From Streptomyces sp. PTY087I2 (GTDB lineage: Bacteria; Actinomycetota; Actinomycetes; Streptomycetales; Streptomycetaceae), in contig NZ_LZRD01000008.1 of assembly GCF_001687325.1 (NCBI RefSeq), positions 1 through 64,000 of the forward strand: a stretch of DNA of 64,000 nt, read 5' to 3'. Positions 51,959-60,338 of the stretch are shown here, in pieces. A program made the translations under genes and the position numbers. Position 1 is the stretch's first letter, and each line of letters begins with the position of its first letter. The notes beneath the pieces are model-generated. The model searched no databases, was not told where the DNA came from, and worked only from the letters and a program-made list of their open reading frames with translations.

Positions 51959-52681
51959 ATGTTGCACTTCGAGGCATCGCCACGGGGGCGAAGTGCGATC
52001 CGTGTACTGGCCCCCGGCACAACGTCGTTGCTCACCGCCGGCATGACGGCACTACTCCAGGAGGAGCCCGGTTTCGAGATGCTCGTGGTCCGTCGGGCGG
52101 CGGCGGGCCGGGCCCCTCGTCCGGTCCTTCCCGACGTGGTTCTGATCGAGGACGTCCCCACCGTCCCGGTCGCCGAAGCCGTCGGCAGGGCCCTCGGCCC
52201 GTACGGCGAGACGCGCGCCACCCGTGCGCTGATCGTCATGGAATCCGCCTGCGACGACCGCGTTTTCGGCTATCTCCGCCTGGGCGTCCGCTCGTTCGTC
52301 TCGGTCGACGCCGCCCCGGACGTCCTGCTCTCCGCGCTCCGGGCCACCGCCCGCGGCGAGGCCTTCCTCACCCATGACGTGGCCCGGCGCGTCATAGAAA
52401 CCGCCCTGCTCCACGGACCCGACGACGTGTCCACGGAGTCCCCGCTCGCCCCGCCCTCACCCCTGCCACCCCGGACCGCACCGCTGACCGCCCGGGAACG
52501 GGAGATCCACCTCCTGCTCACGGAAGGCCGCTCCAACGCGGAGATCGCCGAGATCTGCGGCCTGAGCAGCAAGACCGTGAAGTTCCACGTCTCGAACATC
52601 CTGCGCAAACTCGGCATGCGCAACCGCATCCAGGCCGTCGTCCACGCCGCGCGTTCGCGCGGCCGGGAAACGGCCGCCTGA
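51959..52681 (+). CDS. LuxR-type regulator with atypical receiver domain
   Basis: A 240-residue protein. Residues about 14-130 resemble a response-regulator receiver, but the acidic pocket is missing (VLAPGTTSLL replaces the usual Asp pair) and the phospho-acceptor aspartate is a Glu in PDVVLIEDV. Residues about 172-235 are a classical LuxR helix-turn-helix: LTAREREIHLLLTEGRSNAEIAEI, SKTVKFHVSNILRKLGMRN. It is likely to act without phosphorylation. No histidine kinase gene is adjacent. The message appears leaderless. It may control the downstream peptide transporter or the divergent iron operon. Confidence 0.9.
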   Translation: MLHFEASPRGRSAIRVLAPGTTSLLTAGMTALLQEEPGFEMLVVRRAAAGRAPRPVLPDVVLIEDVPTVPVAEAVGRALGPYGETRATRALIVMESACDDRVFGYLRLGVRSFVSVDAAPDVLLSALRATARGEAFLTHDVARRVIETALLHGPDDVSTESPLAPPSPLPPRTAPLTAREREIHLLLTEGRSNAEIAEICGLSSKTVKFHVSNILRKLGMRNRIQAVVHAARSRGRETAA

Positions 52682-52704
52682 CCTCCTCGCACCTCCTCGC
52701 ACAC

Positions 52705-52767
52705 CTGTTACGGGACCGGCTCCGACACCGGTCCCGCGACGGGCCGTGCCCCCGGGCCCCGTAACAG
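52705..52767 (+). terminator. Structured element: outer 10-bp arms enclosing two hairpins
   Basis: Arms at 52705-52714 and 52758-52767 (CTGTTACGGG and its complement) flank a GGGACCGG/CCGGTCCC hairpin (52712-52719 with 52728-52735) and a weaker GGGCC/GGCCC hairpin (52741-52745 with 52755-52759). The outer and inner forms compete for the GGG, so two folds are possible. It follows the regulator gene; a terminator or attenuator of the next operon are both possible. Confidence 0.5.
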
Positions 52768-52826
52768 CAGCTCCGGGAGCCCCGCTCCGCCCACCCGCGC
52801 TTCGCACCACACGTATGGAGAGGCAC

Positions 52827-54473
52827 ATGCCCAGACGACCCGCCGCGACCACCGCCGCCACCGCCACCGCCCTGCTGGTTTCCCTGACCGCCTGTGGAGG
52901 CGGCGGCGAGCAGGGCGAGGGGAAGAGCGGCGAGCCGGTGCGCGGGGGCACGTTCACCTACGCGGCCGCCGTGGGCACCTCGTGCCTCGACCCGCACACC
53001 AGCCCCGGCGACATCACCGCCGTGGTCCAGCGCAACGTCTTCGACTCGCTGGTCCAGCTGGACGGTGACGGCAAGCTCCACCCCTGGCTCGCGAAGTCCT
53101 GGACCGTGTCGAAGGACGCCCGCACCTACACCTTCGAACTCCGCGACGACGTGACCTTCCACGACGGGACCCCCTTCGACGCCGCCGCCGTCAAGGCCAA
53201 CCTGGAGCACATCAAGGCCCCCGCCACCAAGTCGCTCTACGCCTCCGCGCTGCTCGGCCCGTACAGCGGCAGCAAGGTGCTCGGCAAGCACCGCGTCGAG
53301 ATCGCCTTCTCCGAGCCCAACATCCCCTTCCTCCAGGCCGCCAGCACCCCCTACCTCGGCATCGCCTCGCCCGCCTCGCTGACGAAGTTCAAGGACCAGC
53401 TGTGCGCGGGCGGGAAGTACTCGGTGGGCACCGGCCCGTTCCGCTCGGTGCGGTACGTCAAGAACGACCGGGCCGAGTTCGCCCGCAACGACGACTACGC
53501 CTGGTCCCCGGCGGGCGCGAAGCACCAGGGCCCGCCGCTCCTGGACAAGCTCGTCGTCCGCTTCCTGCCGGAGGACTCCGTCCGCTCCGGGGCCCTGACC
53601 AGCGGCCAGGTCGACGCGGCGGCCCTGCCGGTCACCTCCGCCAGGACCGTCCAGCGCGACAGCTCGCTGCGCCTGACCAAGCGCCAGGCGCCCGGAGCCT
53701 CGTACTCCCTCTACCTCAACACCGACCGGGGGCCGCTGCGCGACGAGCGAGTACGCCGGGCCTTCCAGCAGTCCGTCGACGTCGGCGCCCTCATCAAGAG
53801 CATCTACCAGGGCGAGTACGAGCGCGCCTGGAGCCCGCTCGGCCCCACCACCCCCGCCGCCTACGACGACTCCATCGAGGGGGCGATCAGCCACGACCCG
53901 GCCGCCGCCGCGAAGCTCCTGGACGAGGCCGGCTGGGCGAAGAAGGACGCCAAGGGCTACCGCGTCAAGGACGGCGAACGCCTCTCCCTGCACTGGCCGT
54001 TCATCGGCGCCCTCGTCCGCGACCAGCGCGATGTGCTCGGCGAGGCGGTGCAGGCCGAGCTGAAGAAGAACGGCATCGACCTGGTCCGCGACCCGGTGGA
54101 AACCGGCGCCTACTTCGAGCGGTACGGCAAGGGCGACTACGACGTCTGGGACAACGCCTGGGTCCGCGCCGACCCGGCGATCCTGGCCGGTTTCTATCTC
54201 TCCACCAACCTGCCGTCGGCAGGCGGCCAGAACGTCTCGCGCACCCGGGACAAGCAGGTCGACGCCTGGCTGCGGGCCGGTGCGGCCGAGTCCCGGCCCG
54301 CCGAGCGGGAGAAGTCGTACGCCAAGGTGGAGCGCTGGGCCGTCGACCACGCCACCGTGCTCCCGCTGTACGTTCCCGTGACCACGATCGGCGTCTCCCG
54401 CAAGGCCGACGGACTGACCTTCGACGCCAACGCCTGGCCGCAGTTCGCCGGGGTCTGGAAGACCACGAGGTGA
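52827..54473 (+). CDS. ABC transporter substrate-binding lipoprotein (oligopeptide/nickel family)
   Basis: A 548-residue SBP_bac_5 family protein with a lipoprotein signal ending LTAC (Cys23). It has the family's PVRGGTFTYAAAVGTSCLDPHTSP start, LAKSWTVSKDARTYTFELRDDVTFHDGTPFDAAAV and a C-terminal YKADGLTFDA-like part. It captures a peptide, metal complex or other small cationic compound outside the cell. I chose ATG 52827 because GGAGAGG is just upstream; ATG 52815 is an alternative. First gene of a four-gene transporter operon. Confidence 0.92.
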   Translation: MPRRPAATTAATATALLVSLTACGGGGEQGEGKSGEPVRGGTFTYAAAVGTSCLDPHTSPGDITAVVQRNVFDSLVQLDGDGKLHPWLAKSWTVSKDARTYTFELRDDVTFHDGTPFDAAAVKANLEHIKAPATKSLYASALLGPYSGSKVLGKHRVEIAFSEPNIPFLQAASTPYLGIASPASLTKFKDQLCAGGKYSVGTGPFRSVRYVKNDRAEFARNDDYAWSPAGAKHQGPPLLDKLVVRFLPEDSVRSGALTSGQVDAAALPVTSARTVQRDSSLRLTKRQAPGASYSLYLNTDRGPLRDERVRRAFQQSVDVGALIKSIYQGEYERAWSPLGPTTPAAYDDSIEGAISHDPAAAAKLLDEAGWAKKDAKGYRVKDGERLSLHWPFIGALVRDQRDVLGEAVQAELKKNGIDLVRDPVETGAYFERYGKGDYDVWDNAWVRADPAILAGFYLSTNLPSAGGQNVSRTRDKQVDAWLRAGAAESRPAEREKSYAKVERWAVDHATVLPLYVPVTTIGVSRKADGLTFDANAWPQFAGVWKTTR

Positions 54474-55417
54474 ACCGGCGCCTCCCACCGGCGGCCCGCT
54501 GGCTGCTGCACCGGGCCGTCGGGGCCGCGCTGGTGCTGTGGGGCGCGGCGAGCCTGGCCTTCCTGGTGCTCCACCTCGTCCCCGGCGACCCGGTGACGAC
54601 GCTGCTGGGGGCATCGGCGACCGACTCGGCGGCGCTCCGTGAGGAGATCCTGCGCGAGTACCGCCTGGACGCCCCCCTGGCCGTGCAGTACGCCGCGTTC
54701 CTCGGGCGGCTGGCCACCGGCGACCTGGGCAGCTCCTATCAACAGCAGCAGCCCGTCTCGCTGATCATCGGCGAACAGCTGGGAGACACCGCCCAGTTGT
54801 CGCTGAGCGCGCTGGTCCTGCTGGTGGCGGGGGCGCTGGTCACGGCCGCCGCCACCGCGGGGCGCCGGCGCCGGGTGCGGGGGGCGGTGTCGGGGGCCGA
54901 GCTGGTCGCCGTCTCCACCCCCGCGTTCTGGCTCGGGATCGTCCTGCTGACCGTGTTCTCGTTCCGGCTGAACCTCTTCCCGGTGGCCGGTGCGGGCGAC
55001 TGGCGGTCCCTCGTACTGCCCGTCGTGACGCTGGCGGTGCCCTTCGGGTCGCTGCTCGCGCAAGTGCTCCGGGAGGGCATGGAGGCCGCCCTGCACCAGC
55101 CGTTCGCGCTCACCGCCCGCTCCCGGGGGCTGAGCGGCACCACCCTGCGGCTGCGGCACGCCCTGCGGCACGCCGCCGTGCCCGCAGTGACGCTCAGCGG
55201 ATGGCTGGCGGGCGGGCTGCTGGGCGGAACGGTGCTGGTGGAGACCGTGTTCGCCCGGCCGGGGCTCGGCCGGGTGGCGCTGGACGCCATCTCCAACCGG
55301 GACATCCCCGTGGTCGTGGGGCTCGTCCTGCTGTCCGCCGCCGTCTACCTCGTCGTCAACGCCCTCGCGGATCTGCTGTGCCTGTGGGCCGATCCGCGGC
55401 TCAGGAGCCCCGTATGA
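54470..55417 (+). CDS. ABC transporter permease (DppB/OppB-like)
   Basis: A 315-residue permease with 6 helices: N-terminal LVLHLVPGDPVTTLLG, then DAPLAVQYAAFLGRLATGDLGSSYQQ and the coupling region with VSTPAFWLGIVLLTVFSF ... ARSRGLSGTTLRLRHALRHAAVPAVTLSG. GTG start overlaps the SBP stop (GTGA). Forms the channel with the next gene's product. Confidence 0.92.
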   Translation: MNRRLPPAARWLLHRAVGAALVLWGAASLAFLVLHLVPGDPVTTLLGASATDSAALREEILREYRLDAPLAVQYAAFLGRLATGDLGSSYQQQQPVSLIIGEQLGDTAQLSLSALVLLVAGALVTAAATAGRRRRVRGAVSGAELVAVSTPAFWLGIVLLTVFSFRLNLFPVAGAGDWRSLVLPVVTLAVPFGSLLAQVLREGMEAALHQPFALTARSRGLSGTTLRLRHALRHAAVPAVTLSGWLAGGLLGGTVLVETVFARPGLGRVALDAISNRDIPVVVGLVLLSAAVYLVVNALADLLCLWADPRLRSPV

Positions 55418-56289
55418 CCTCACCTCCCACCGAAGCGGCCGTCGCCCGGCCCTCCTTCGGACCGCTGCGCGAACGGCTGGCGACCTTACGGCCCGGCCTG
55501 CTGCTGTCCGGGGCCGTCCTGGTCGTCGCGGCGCTCGCCTGCGTCGCCCCCGGGCTGCTGGCCTCGGCATCCCCGACGGACGCCGACCCGGTCGCCGCGC
55601 TGCTGCCGCCCGGCGGCGAGCACTGGTTCGGTACGGACCAGCTCGGCCGCGATGTGTACGCCCGGGTCGTCCACGGGGCCCGCCAATCGCTGCTGCTCGG
55701 CGTCGGCGCCACCTCGCTCGGGGTGCTGGTGGGCCTGCTGATCGGGCTGCCGGCGGCGCTGCTCGGCCGGTTCGCGGACCAGGTGGCGATGCGGTCCATG
55801 GACGTGATGCTGGCGCTGCCCGAACTACTGCTGGCCCTGCTGGTGATCGCCGTCGTGGGGCCGAGCTCGGTCAACGCGGCGCTCGCCATCGCGGTCTCGT
55901 CCGTGCCGGGGTACGCCCGCCTCGTGCGGGGGCAGGCCCAGGTGGTGCGCCGGGCGGAGTACATCCGCTCGGCGATCGGGCTCGGGCTGCGCCGCCGGAC
56001 CGTGGTGCTGCGCCATGTCGTGCCCAACACGGTCGGGCCGCTGGTCGTGCCCGCGACGCTCGGGGTCGGCACGGCGATCATCGCCGGTTCGGCGCTCAGC
56101 TTCCTCGGCCTCGGCCCGAAGGCCCCCACCCCGGAGTGGGGGTCGATGCTCGCCCAGGGCCGGGACGCGCTCCAGAGCGCCTGGTGGATCGCGGTGTTCC
56201 CGGGGGCGGCGATCACCCTGTCGGTGGTGGCGGTCACCGTCGTCGGACGGCAGTTGCACATCGGACTCGAAGGCAGGCCCGGCAGATGA
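55414..56289 (+). CDS. ABC transporter permease (DppC/OppC-like) with TTA codon
   Basis: A 291-residue permease with GTDQLGRDVYARVVHGARQSLLLGVGAT and RGQAQVVRRAEYIRSAIGLGLRRRTVVLRHVVPN, the family's second-permease pattern. A TTA leucine codon at 55486-55488 (codon 25, LATLRPG) suggests bldA dependence for the whole transporter, since the channel needs both permeases. Overlaps its neighbours by 4 bp on each side. Confidence 0.92.
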   Translation: MTSPPTEAAVARPSFGPLRERLATLRPGLLLSGAVLVVAALACVAPGLLASASPTDADPVAALLPPGGEHWFGTDQLGRDVYARVVHGARQSLLLGVGATSLGVLVGLLIGLPAALLGRFADQVAMRSMDVMLALPELLLALLVIAVVGPSSVNAALAIAVSSVPGYARLVRGQAQVVRRAEYIRSAIGLGLRRRTVVLRHVVPNTVGPLVVPATLGVGTAIIAGSALSFLGLGPKAPTPEWGSMLAQGRDALQSAWWIAVFPGAAITLSVVAVTVVGRQLHIGLEGRPGR

Positions 56290-58118
56290 CCGTATCCACG
56301 ACGAAATCCGCGCCGGACGCGCCGGACCCGGCGGGCGTGCCCGACACGGCGGGCGCGGAGGAGGCGCCGGACGCGGCTGACCCGGCGGGCTCGGAGGACG
56401 CGCCCGATACGGCGGGCGTGCCCGATGCACCGGACCCGGCTGACGCGGCGGACACCCCGCACCAGGCAGACGCGCCGGACGGGGCCCATGCGGTGAGCGG
56501 CCCGGATCCGGCCGCCGCCGCCCTCGCCGTGCGCTCGCTCTCCGTCTCCTTCGGTCACGGCCGCCACCGGCGCACCGTCGTCCACGACGTCTCGCTCACC
56601 CTCGCCCCCGGCGAATGCCTGGCCCTCGTCGGCGAGTCGGGCTCCGGCAAGAGCGTCACCGCCCGGTCCCTCATCGGCCTCGCCGGGCCCGACGCGGCGG
56701 TCCGCGCCGAGGGCCTGTGGGTGGACGGGCGGGACACCACCGGCTTCCGGGAGCGCGACTGGCGGACCGTGCGCGGCCGCGTCGTCGGGCTCGTCTCGCA
56801 GGACGCGCTCGGGGCCCTCGACCCGTTGCGCCGGATCGGCGCGGAGGTCGCCGAACCGCTCCTCGTCCACGCCCTGGCCACCCGCGCCGAGGTCCCGGGC
56901 CGGGTGAACGCCCTGCTCGCGGAGGCCAGGGTGCCGGAGCCCGAGGTGCGGGCGCGGCAGTATCCGCACCAGCTCTCGGGCGGGCTGCGGCAGCGGGCGC
57001 TGATCGCCTCGGCGACGGCGGGCGGCCCCCGGGTCATCGTCGCGGACGAGCCGACGACCGCCCTGGACGTCACGGTCCAGGCCCGGGTGCTGGAACTCCT
57101 GCGGGAGCTCAAGGAGTCGGGCACCGCGCTGCTGCTGATCAGCCACGATCTGGCGGTGGTGGCGCAGCTCGCGGACCGGATCGCGGTGATGACGGACGGG
57201 CGGGTGGTGGAATCGGGTCCGGCGGCCGACGTCCTGGGCGCGCCCGTCCACCCGTACACCCGGACGCTGATCGCCTCGGTGCCCGGCCGCACGCCTCCGG
57301 GGCCCGCGCCCAAGCCCCCGGCGGGCAAGGACGGCGGACAACCGCTGTTGTCGGGGACGGGCCTGGTAAAGCGGTACGGCTCCCCCGGCGGCGGCACCCG
57401 TACGGCCGTCTCCCGCGTCGACTTCGCGGTGGCCCCCGGCGAGACGCTGGGCGTGGTGGGCGAGTCCGGGTCGGGCAAGAGCACCCTGGCCGCGCTGGCG
57501 ATGGGGCTGCTCACGCCCGACGAGGGCGAGGTGCTGCTCGACGGCGGGCCGTGGAGCGCGCTGGACGAGCGGCGCAGACGGCCGCTGCGCCGGGGGATCC
57601 AGCTGGTCCACCAGGACCCGCTGGGCTCGTTCGACCCGCGGTTCACCGTACGGCGCATCCTGGACGAGGCCCTGTCGGTGGCCGGGCCCGCGCGGGCGGC
57701 GCACCGGCGGGAGCGGGCCGTCGAGCTGCTGGACCAGGTCGGTCTGGACCCGGGGCTGCTGGAGCGCCGGCCCGCCCGGCTCTCGGGGGGCCAGCGGCAG
57801 CGGGTGGCCATCGCCCGCGCCCTGGCGACCGGGCCCCGGCTGCTGGTCTGCGACGAGCCGGTCTCGGCCCTCGACGTGACCGTACAGGCGCAGGTCCTTC
57901 AGCTGCTGGCCCGGCTGCGGGAGGCGTACGGGCTGGCCATGCTGTTCATCTCGCACGATCTGGCGGTGGTGCAGCAGGTCAGCGACCGGGTGCTGGTGAT
58001 GCGCGACGGTGTGGTCGTCGAGCAGGGGCCGGTCGCCGAGGTGCTGGGCTCACCGGCCCACCCGTACACCCGGACGCTGCTCGCCTCGGTGCCGCGCCTG
58101 CCGGACCACGCTTCCTGA
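56286..58118 (+). CDS. Fused dual ABC ATPase (DppD-DppF-like) with repetitive N-terminus
   Basis: A 610-residue protein joining two ATPase domains. Walker A motifs are GESGSGKS at 116-123 and about 392-399; signature motifs are HQLSGGLRQRALIASA and RLSGGQRQRVAIARAL; Walker B motifs VIVADEPTTALDVTV and LLVCDEPVSALDVTV. The first about 70 residues are a Pro/Ala/Asp/Gly low-complexity segment built from repeats of the type APDxADPAG/VPDTAG, which is not part of the ATPase fold. It powers import by the two permeases encoded upstream. Confidence 0.92.
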   Translation: MTVSTTKSAPDAPDPAGVPDTAGAEEAPDAADPAGSEDAPDTAGVPDAPDPADAADTPHQADAPDGAHAVSGPDPAAAALAVRSLSVSFGHGRHRRTVVHDVSLTLAPGECLALVGESGSGKSVTARSLIGLAGPDAAVRAEGLWVDGRDTTGFRERDWRTVRGRVVGLVSQDALGALDPLRRIGAEVAEPLLVHALATRAEVPGRVNALLAEARVPEPEVRARQYPHQLSGGLRQRALIASATAGGPRVIVADEPTTALDVTVQARVLELLRELKESGTALLLISHDLAVVAQLADRIAVMTDGRVVESGPAADVLGAPVHPYTRTLIASVPGRTPPGPAPKPPAGKDGGQPLLSGTGLVKRYGSPGGGTRTAVSRVDFAVAPGETLGVVGESGSGKSTLAALAMGLLTPDEGEVLLDGGPWSALDERRRRPLRRGIQLVHQDPLGSFDPRFTVRRILDEALSVAGPARAAHRRERAVELLDQVGLDPGLLERRPARLSGGQRQRVAIARALATGPRLLVCDEPVSALDVTVQAQVLQLLARLREAYGLAMLFISHDLAVVQQVSDRVLVMRDGVVVEQGPVAEVLGSPAHPYTRTLLASVPRLPDHAS

Positions 58119-58167
58119 ATTCCTCTGTACGCATCTGACGCCCCCCTCTCCCCACGGACGGAGCTCC

Positions 58168-58815
58168 ATGCCCCCGCTCGACCTCACCGCCGACGACGTG
58201 CTGACCACCACCCGGGCGGTACGCAAACGGCTCGATCTGAACCGGCCGGTGGAACGCGAACTGATCGAGGAGTGCCTCGAACTCGCCACCCAGGCCCCCA
58301 CCGGCCGCAACCGGCAGCGCTGGGACTTCGTCCTGGTCACCGATCCGGAGAAGCGCGCCGCGCTGGCGGACCTGTACCGGCTGGGGCTCGCCCGGCCGCG
58401 TCAGCAGGTCGTCCGGGACGGGGTGAACCGGGGCGACCTGGTGCGCGGGCAGCGGATCGCGGACAGCGCGCAGTACCTCTACGACCATCTGCACGAGGTG
58501 CCGGTGCTGCTCGTCCCGTGCATCCGGGTCCAGGGCCGGCACGAGAACGGTTCGCACGTCGGGCAGGCCAACACCTGGGGGTCGATCCTCCCGGCCGTCT
58601 GGCAGTTCATGCTGGCCGCCCGCTCCCGGGGGCTCGGCACCGCCTGGACCACCCCACACCTGCATTACGAGAAGGAGGCCGCCGAGCTGCTCGGCATCCC
58701 GTACGAGACGGTGCTCCAGACCGCGCTGATCCCGCTCGCGCACACCATCGGCACGGACTTCCGGCCGGGCCCCCGGGTCGAGGCCAAGGAGATCGCGCAC
58801 TGGGACGCCTGGTAG
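58168..58815 (+). CDS. Nitroreductase-family flavoprotein
   Basis: A 215-residue FMN-dependent nitroreductase-like enzyme: VRKRLDLNRPVERELIEECLELATQAPTGRNRQRWDFVLV (FMN phosphate-binding arginines), QANTWGSILPAVWQFMLAARSRGLGTAWTT and an EAKEIAHWDAW end. It reduces a nitro, quinone or flavin substrate. ATG 58168 has GGAGC. 49 bp after the ABC operon, so it may be its fifth gene; the following hairpin would end the transcript. Confidence 0.9.
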   Translation: MPPLDLTADDVLTTTRAVRKRLDLNRPVERELIEECLELATQAPTGRNRQRWDFVLVTDPEKRAALADLYRLGLARPRQQVVRDGVNRGDLVRGQRIADSAQYLYDHLHEVPVLLVPCIRVQGRHENGSHVGQANTWGSILPAVWQFMLAARSRGLGTAWTTPHLHYEKEAAELLGIPYETVLQTALIPLAHTIGTDFRPGPRVEAKEIAHWDAW

Positions 58816-58831
58816 CCGCCGGGTCGCCCGT

Positions 58832-58872
58832 CCATGGGCAACCGCGCCGTGTCCGTGCGCGGTTGCCCATGG
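58832..58872. terminator. Perfect 16-bp inverted repeat, terminator or operator
   Basis: CCATGGGCAACCGCGC (58832-58847) pairs perfectly with 58857-58872 across a 9-nt loop. It ends the nitroreductase gene by position and lies 48 bp before the ArsR-type gene. The symmetry and lack of U-tract also allow an operator for that repressor. Confidence 0.62.
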
Positions 58873-58919
58873 TTCGATGATGTGCGAACCTACGAAGACC
58901 AGCGAGAGGAGGGGGTTTC

Positions 58920-59219
58920 GTGCGCACCCTCAGCCACCCGGCCCGGTCCGACATCGAGCTCACCGCGGTCTTCCACGCGTTGAGCGATCCCACGCGGCTC
59001 TCCATCGTCCGCGGCCTGGTCGGCGTCGAGGAGCAGTCCTGCGGGGCCCTGGACATCCCGCTCTCCAAGTCGACGCTCTCGCACCACCTGAAGGTGCTGC
59101 GCGACGCGGGCGTGACCCACACCCGTATCGAGGGCACCCACCGCTACATGTCGCTGCGCCGGGAGGACCTCGACGCGCGGTTCCCCGGGCTGCTCGACGT
59201 GGCGCTCAAGGCCGCCTGA
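58920..59219 (+). CDS. ArsR-family winged-helix regulator
   Basis: A 99-residue ArsR/SmtB-type regulator. DIELTAVFHALSDPTRLSIVRGLV opens the domain; LSKSTLSHHLKVLRDAGVTHTRIEGTHRYMSLR is the recognition helix and wing. The metal-binding ELCVCDL cysteines of ArsR are missing (the corresponding region reads EEQSCGALDIPLSK), so it may sense something other than arsenite or be sensor-less. GTG 58920 has a strong GAGAGGAGGGGG site. Its stop is 3 bp from the stop of the convergent DAHP-synthase-like gene. Confidence 0.9.
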   Translation: MRTLSHPARSDIELTAVFHALSDPTRLSIVRGLVGVEEQSCGALDIPLSKSTLSHHLKVLRDAGVTHTRIEGTHRYMSLRREDLDARFPGLLDVALKAA

Positions 59220-59222
59220 CGC

Positions 59223-60338
59223 TCAGGGTCCCGGGGCGCTGCTCCGGACTCCCGGCGGCTCCGGGCTCCGGGCGAACTCCGCGACCCGGAACGCCAGGTC
59301 GAGCGAGCGCTCCCGGTCCCCGGTGACGTCGTCGCCGGTCAGCTCGGTGTGGATGCCGCCCGGATGGGTGCCCAGACTCCGGTGCACCTCGAAGAAGCCC
59401 CGCACCTCGTCGAGGATGTCGTCGAAGCCCGGCGCCCCCGCATACGTCCCCGGGTCGGTCACCCAGACCGGGCGGGCCCCGGAGGCGGTCACCTTCTCCA
59501 CCAGCTCGGGCAGCAGATCGCGGACCCGGTCCGCGCCCAGCCGTAACGCGAAAGTCAGCCGCCCCGGTTCGCGGTCCGGGTCCAACCGGTCGACGTAACC
59601 GAGCACTTCGTCGACCGTGGTGGCCGGGCCGAGCCGCACCGTGACCGGGTTGGCGATCCGGGCGGCGAAGCCGAGGTGCGCCTCGTCCGGAGGCCGGTCG
59701 CCGTCGCCGATCCGGACCAGATGGCCGGAGGTGGCGTACGGCGCACCGGTACGGGAGTCGGTACGGGTCAGCGCCGAGGCGTAGTCGAGGCGCTCCACCT
59801 CGTGCGCGGCGTAGAACTCGACGGACCGCAGCTCCGCCGGGTCGGTGCCGCACGCCTTCATGAAGGCCAGCGCCTTGTCGATCCCCCGGGCCACCGCCTC
59901 GTACCGCTGCCCGGCCGGGGAAGCGGTGACGAACTCCCGGTTCCAGGCGTGCACCTGGCTCAGGTCGGCCTCGCCGCCGGTGGTGAAGGCCCGCACCAGG
60001 TTCAGCGTCGAGGCGGCCGCCTGGTACGTGCGCGTCGGCAGCCCGGGGTCACCGGTGCGGGGCGCCGGGTAGTGGCCCGCGATCCGGCCCACCTTCACCA
60101 CCGGCACCGAGGCCGCGTAGGTCAGGACGGCACTCATCTGGAGGAGGGTGCGCAGGGTGTCCCGGACCGCGGCGGCGGACAGCCCGGCCTGTGCCCCGGG
60201 CCGGTCCCCGGCCTGGAGGAGCAGGGCCTCACCGCGCGCCACGGCGGCGAGCCGGTCGCGCAGCTGGTCGACCTCGCCCGCGAAGACGAGCGGCGGGGCC
60301 TGGGCGAGGGCGTCACCGCTGGTGTCCGGGGGGCTCAC
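59223..60338 (-). CDS. Class II DAHP-synthase homologue lacking metal ligands
   Basis: A 371-residue class II DAHP-synthase-like protein (about 460 is usual). Clear homology: VVKVGRIAGHYPAPR, NLVRAFTTGG, WNREFVTASPAGQRYEA, IANPVTVRLGP, YVDRLDPDREPGRLTF, GFFEVHRSLGTHPGGIHTELTGDDVT. Most residues of the metal site known from M. tuberculosis AroG have changed: the Cys of GGDC is Arg46 in QAGDR, the His of DPMH is Thr298 in DPGT, and the Asp of the RYETACDPRLN segment is deleted. Only Glu332 is kept. The N-terminal about 60 residues are absent. Catalysis of the normal reaction is doubtful. GTG 60338 overlaps the asnB-like stop. A TTA codon lies at 59544-59546. Confidence 0.88.
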   Translation of the reverse strand: MSPPDTSGDALAQAPPLVFAGEVDQLRDRLAAVARGEALLLQAGDRPGAQAGLSAAAVRDTLRTLLQMSAVLTYAASVPVVKVGRIAGHYPAPRTGDPGLPTRTYQAAASTLNLVRAFTTGGEADLSQVHAWNREFVTASPAGQRYEAVARGIDKALAFMKACGTDPAELRSVEFYAAHEVERLDYASALTRTDSRTGAPYATSGHLVRIGDGDRPPDEAHLGFAARIANPVTVRLGPATTVDEVLGYVDRLDPDREPGRLTFALRLGADRVRDLLPELVEKVTASGARPVWVTDPGTYAGAPGFDDILDEVRGFFEVHRSLGTHPGGIHTELTGDDVTGDRERSLDLAFRVAEFARSPEPPGVRSSAPGP

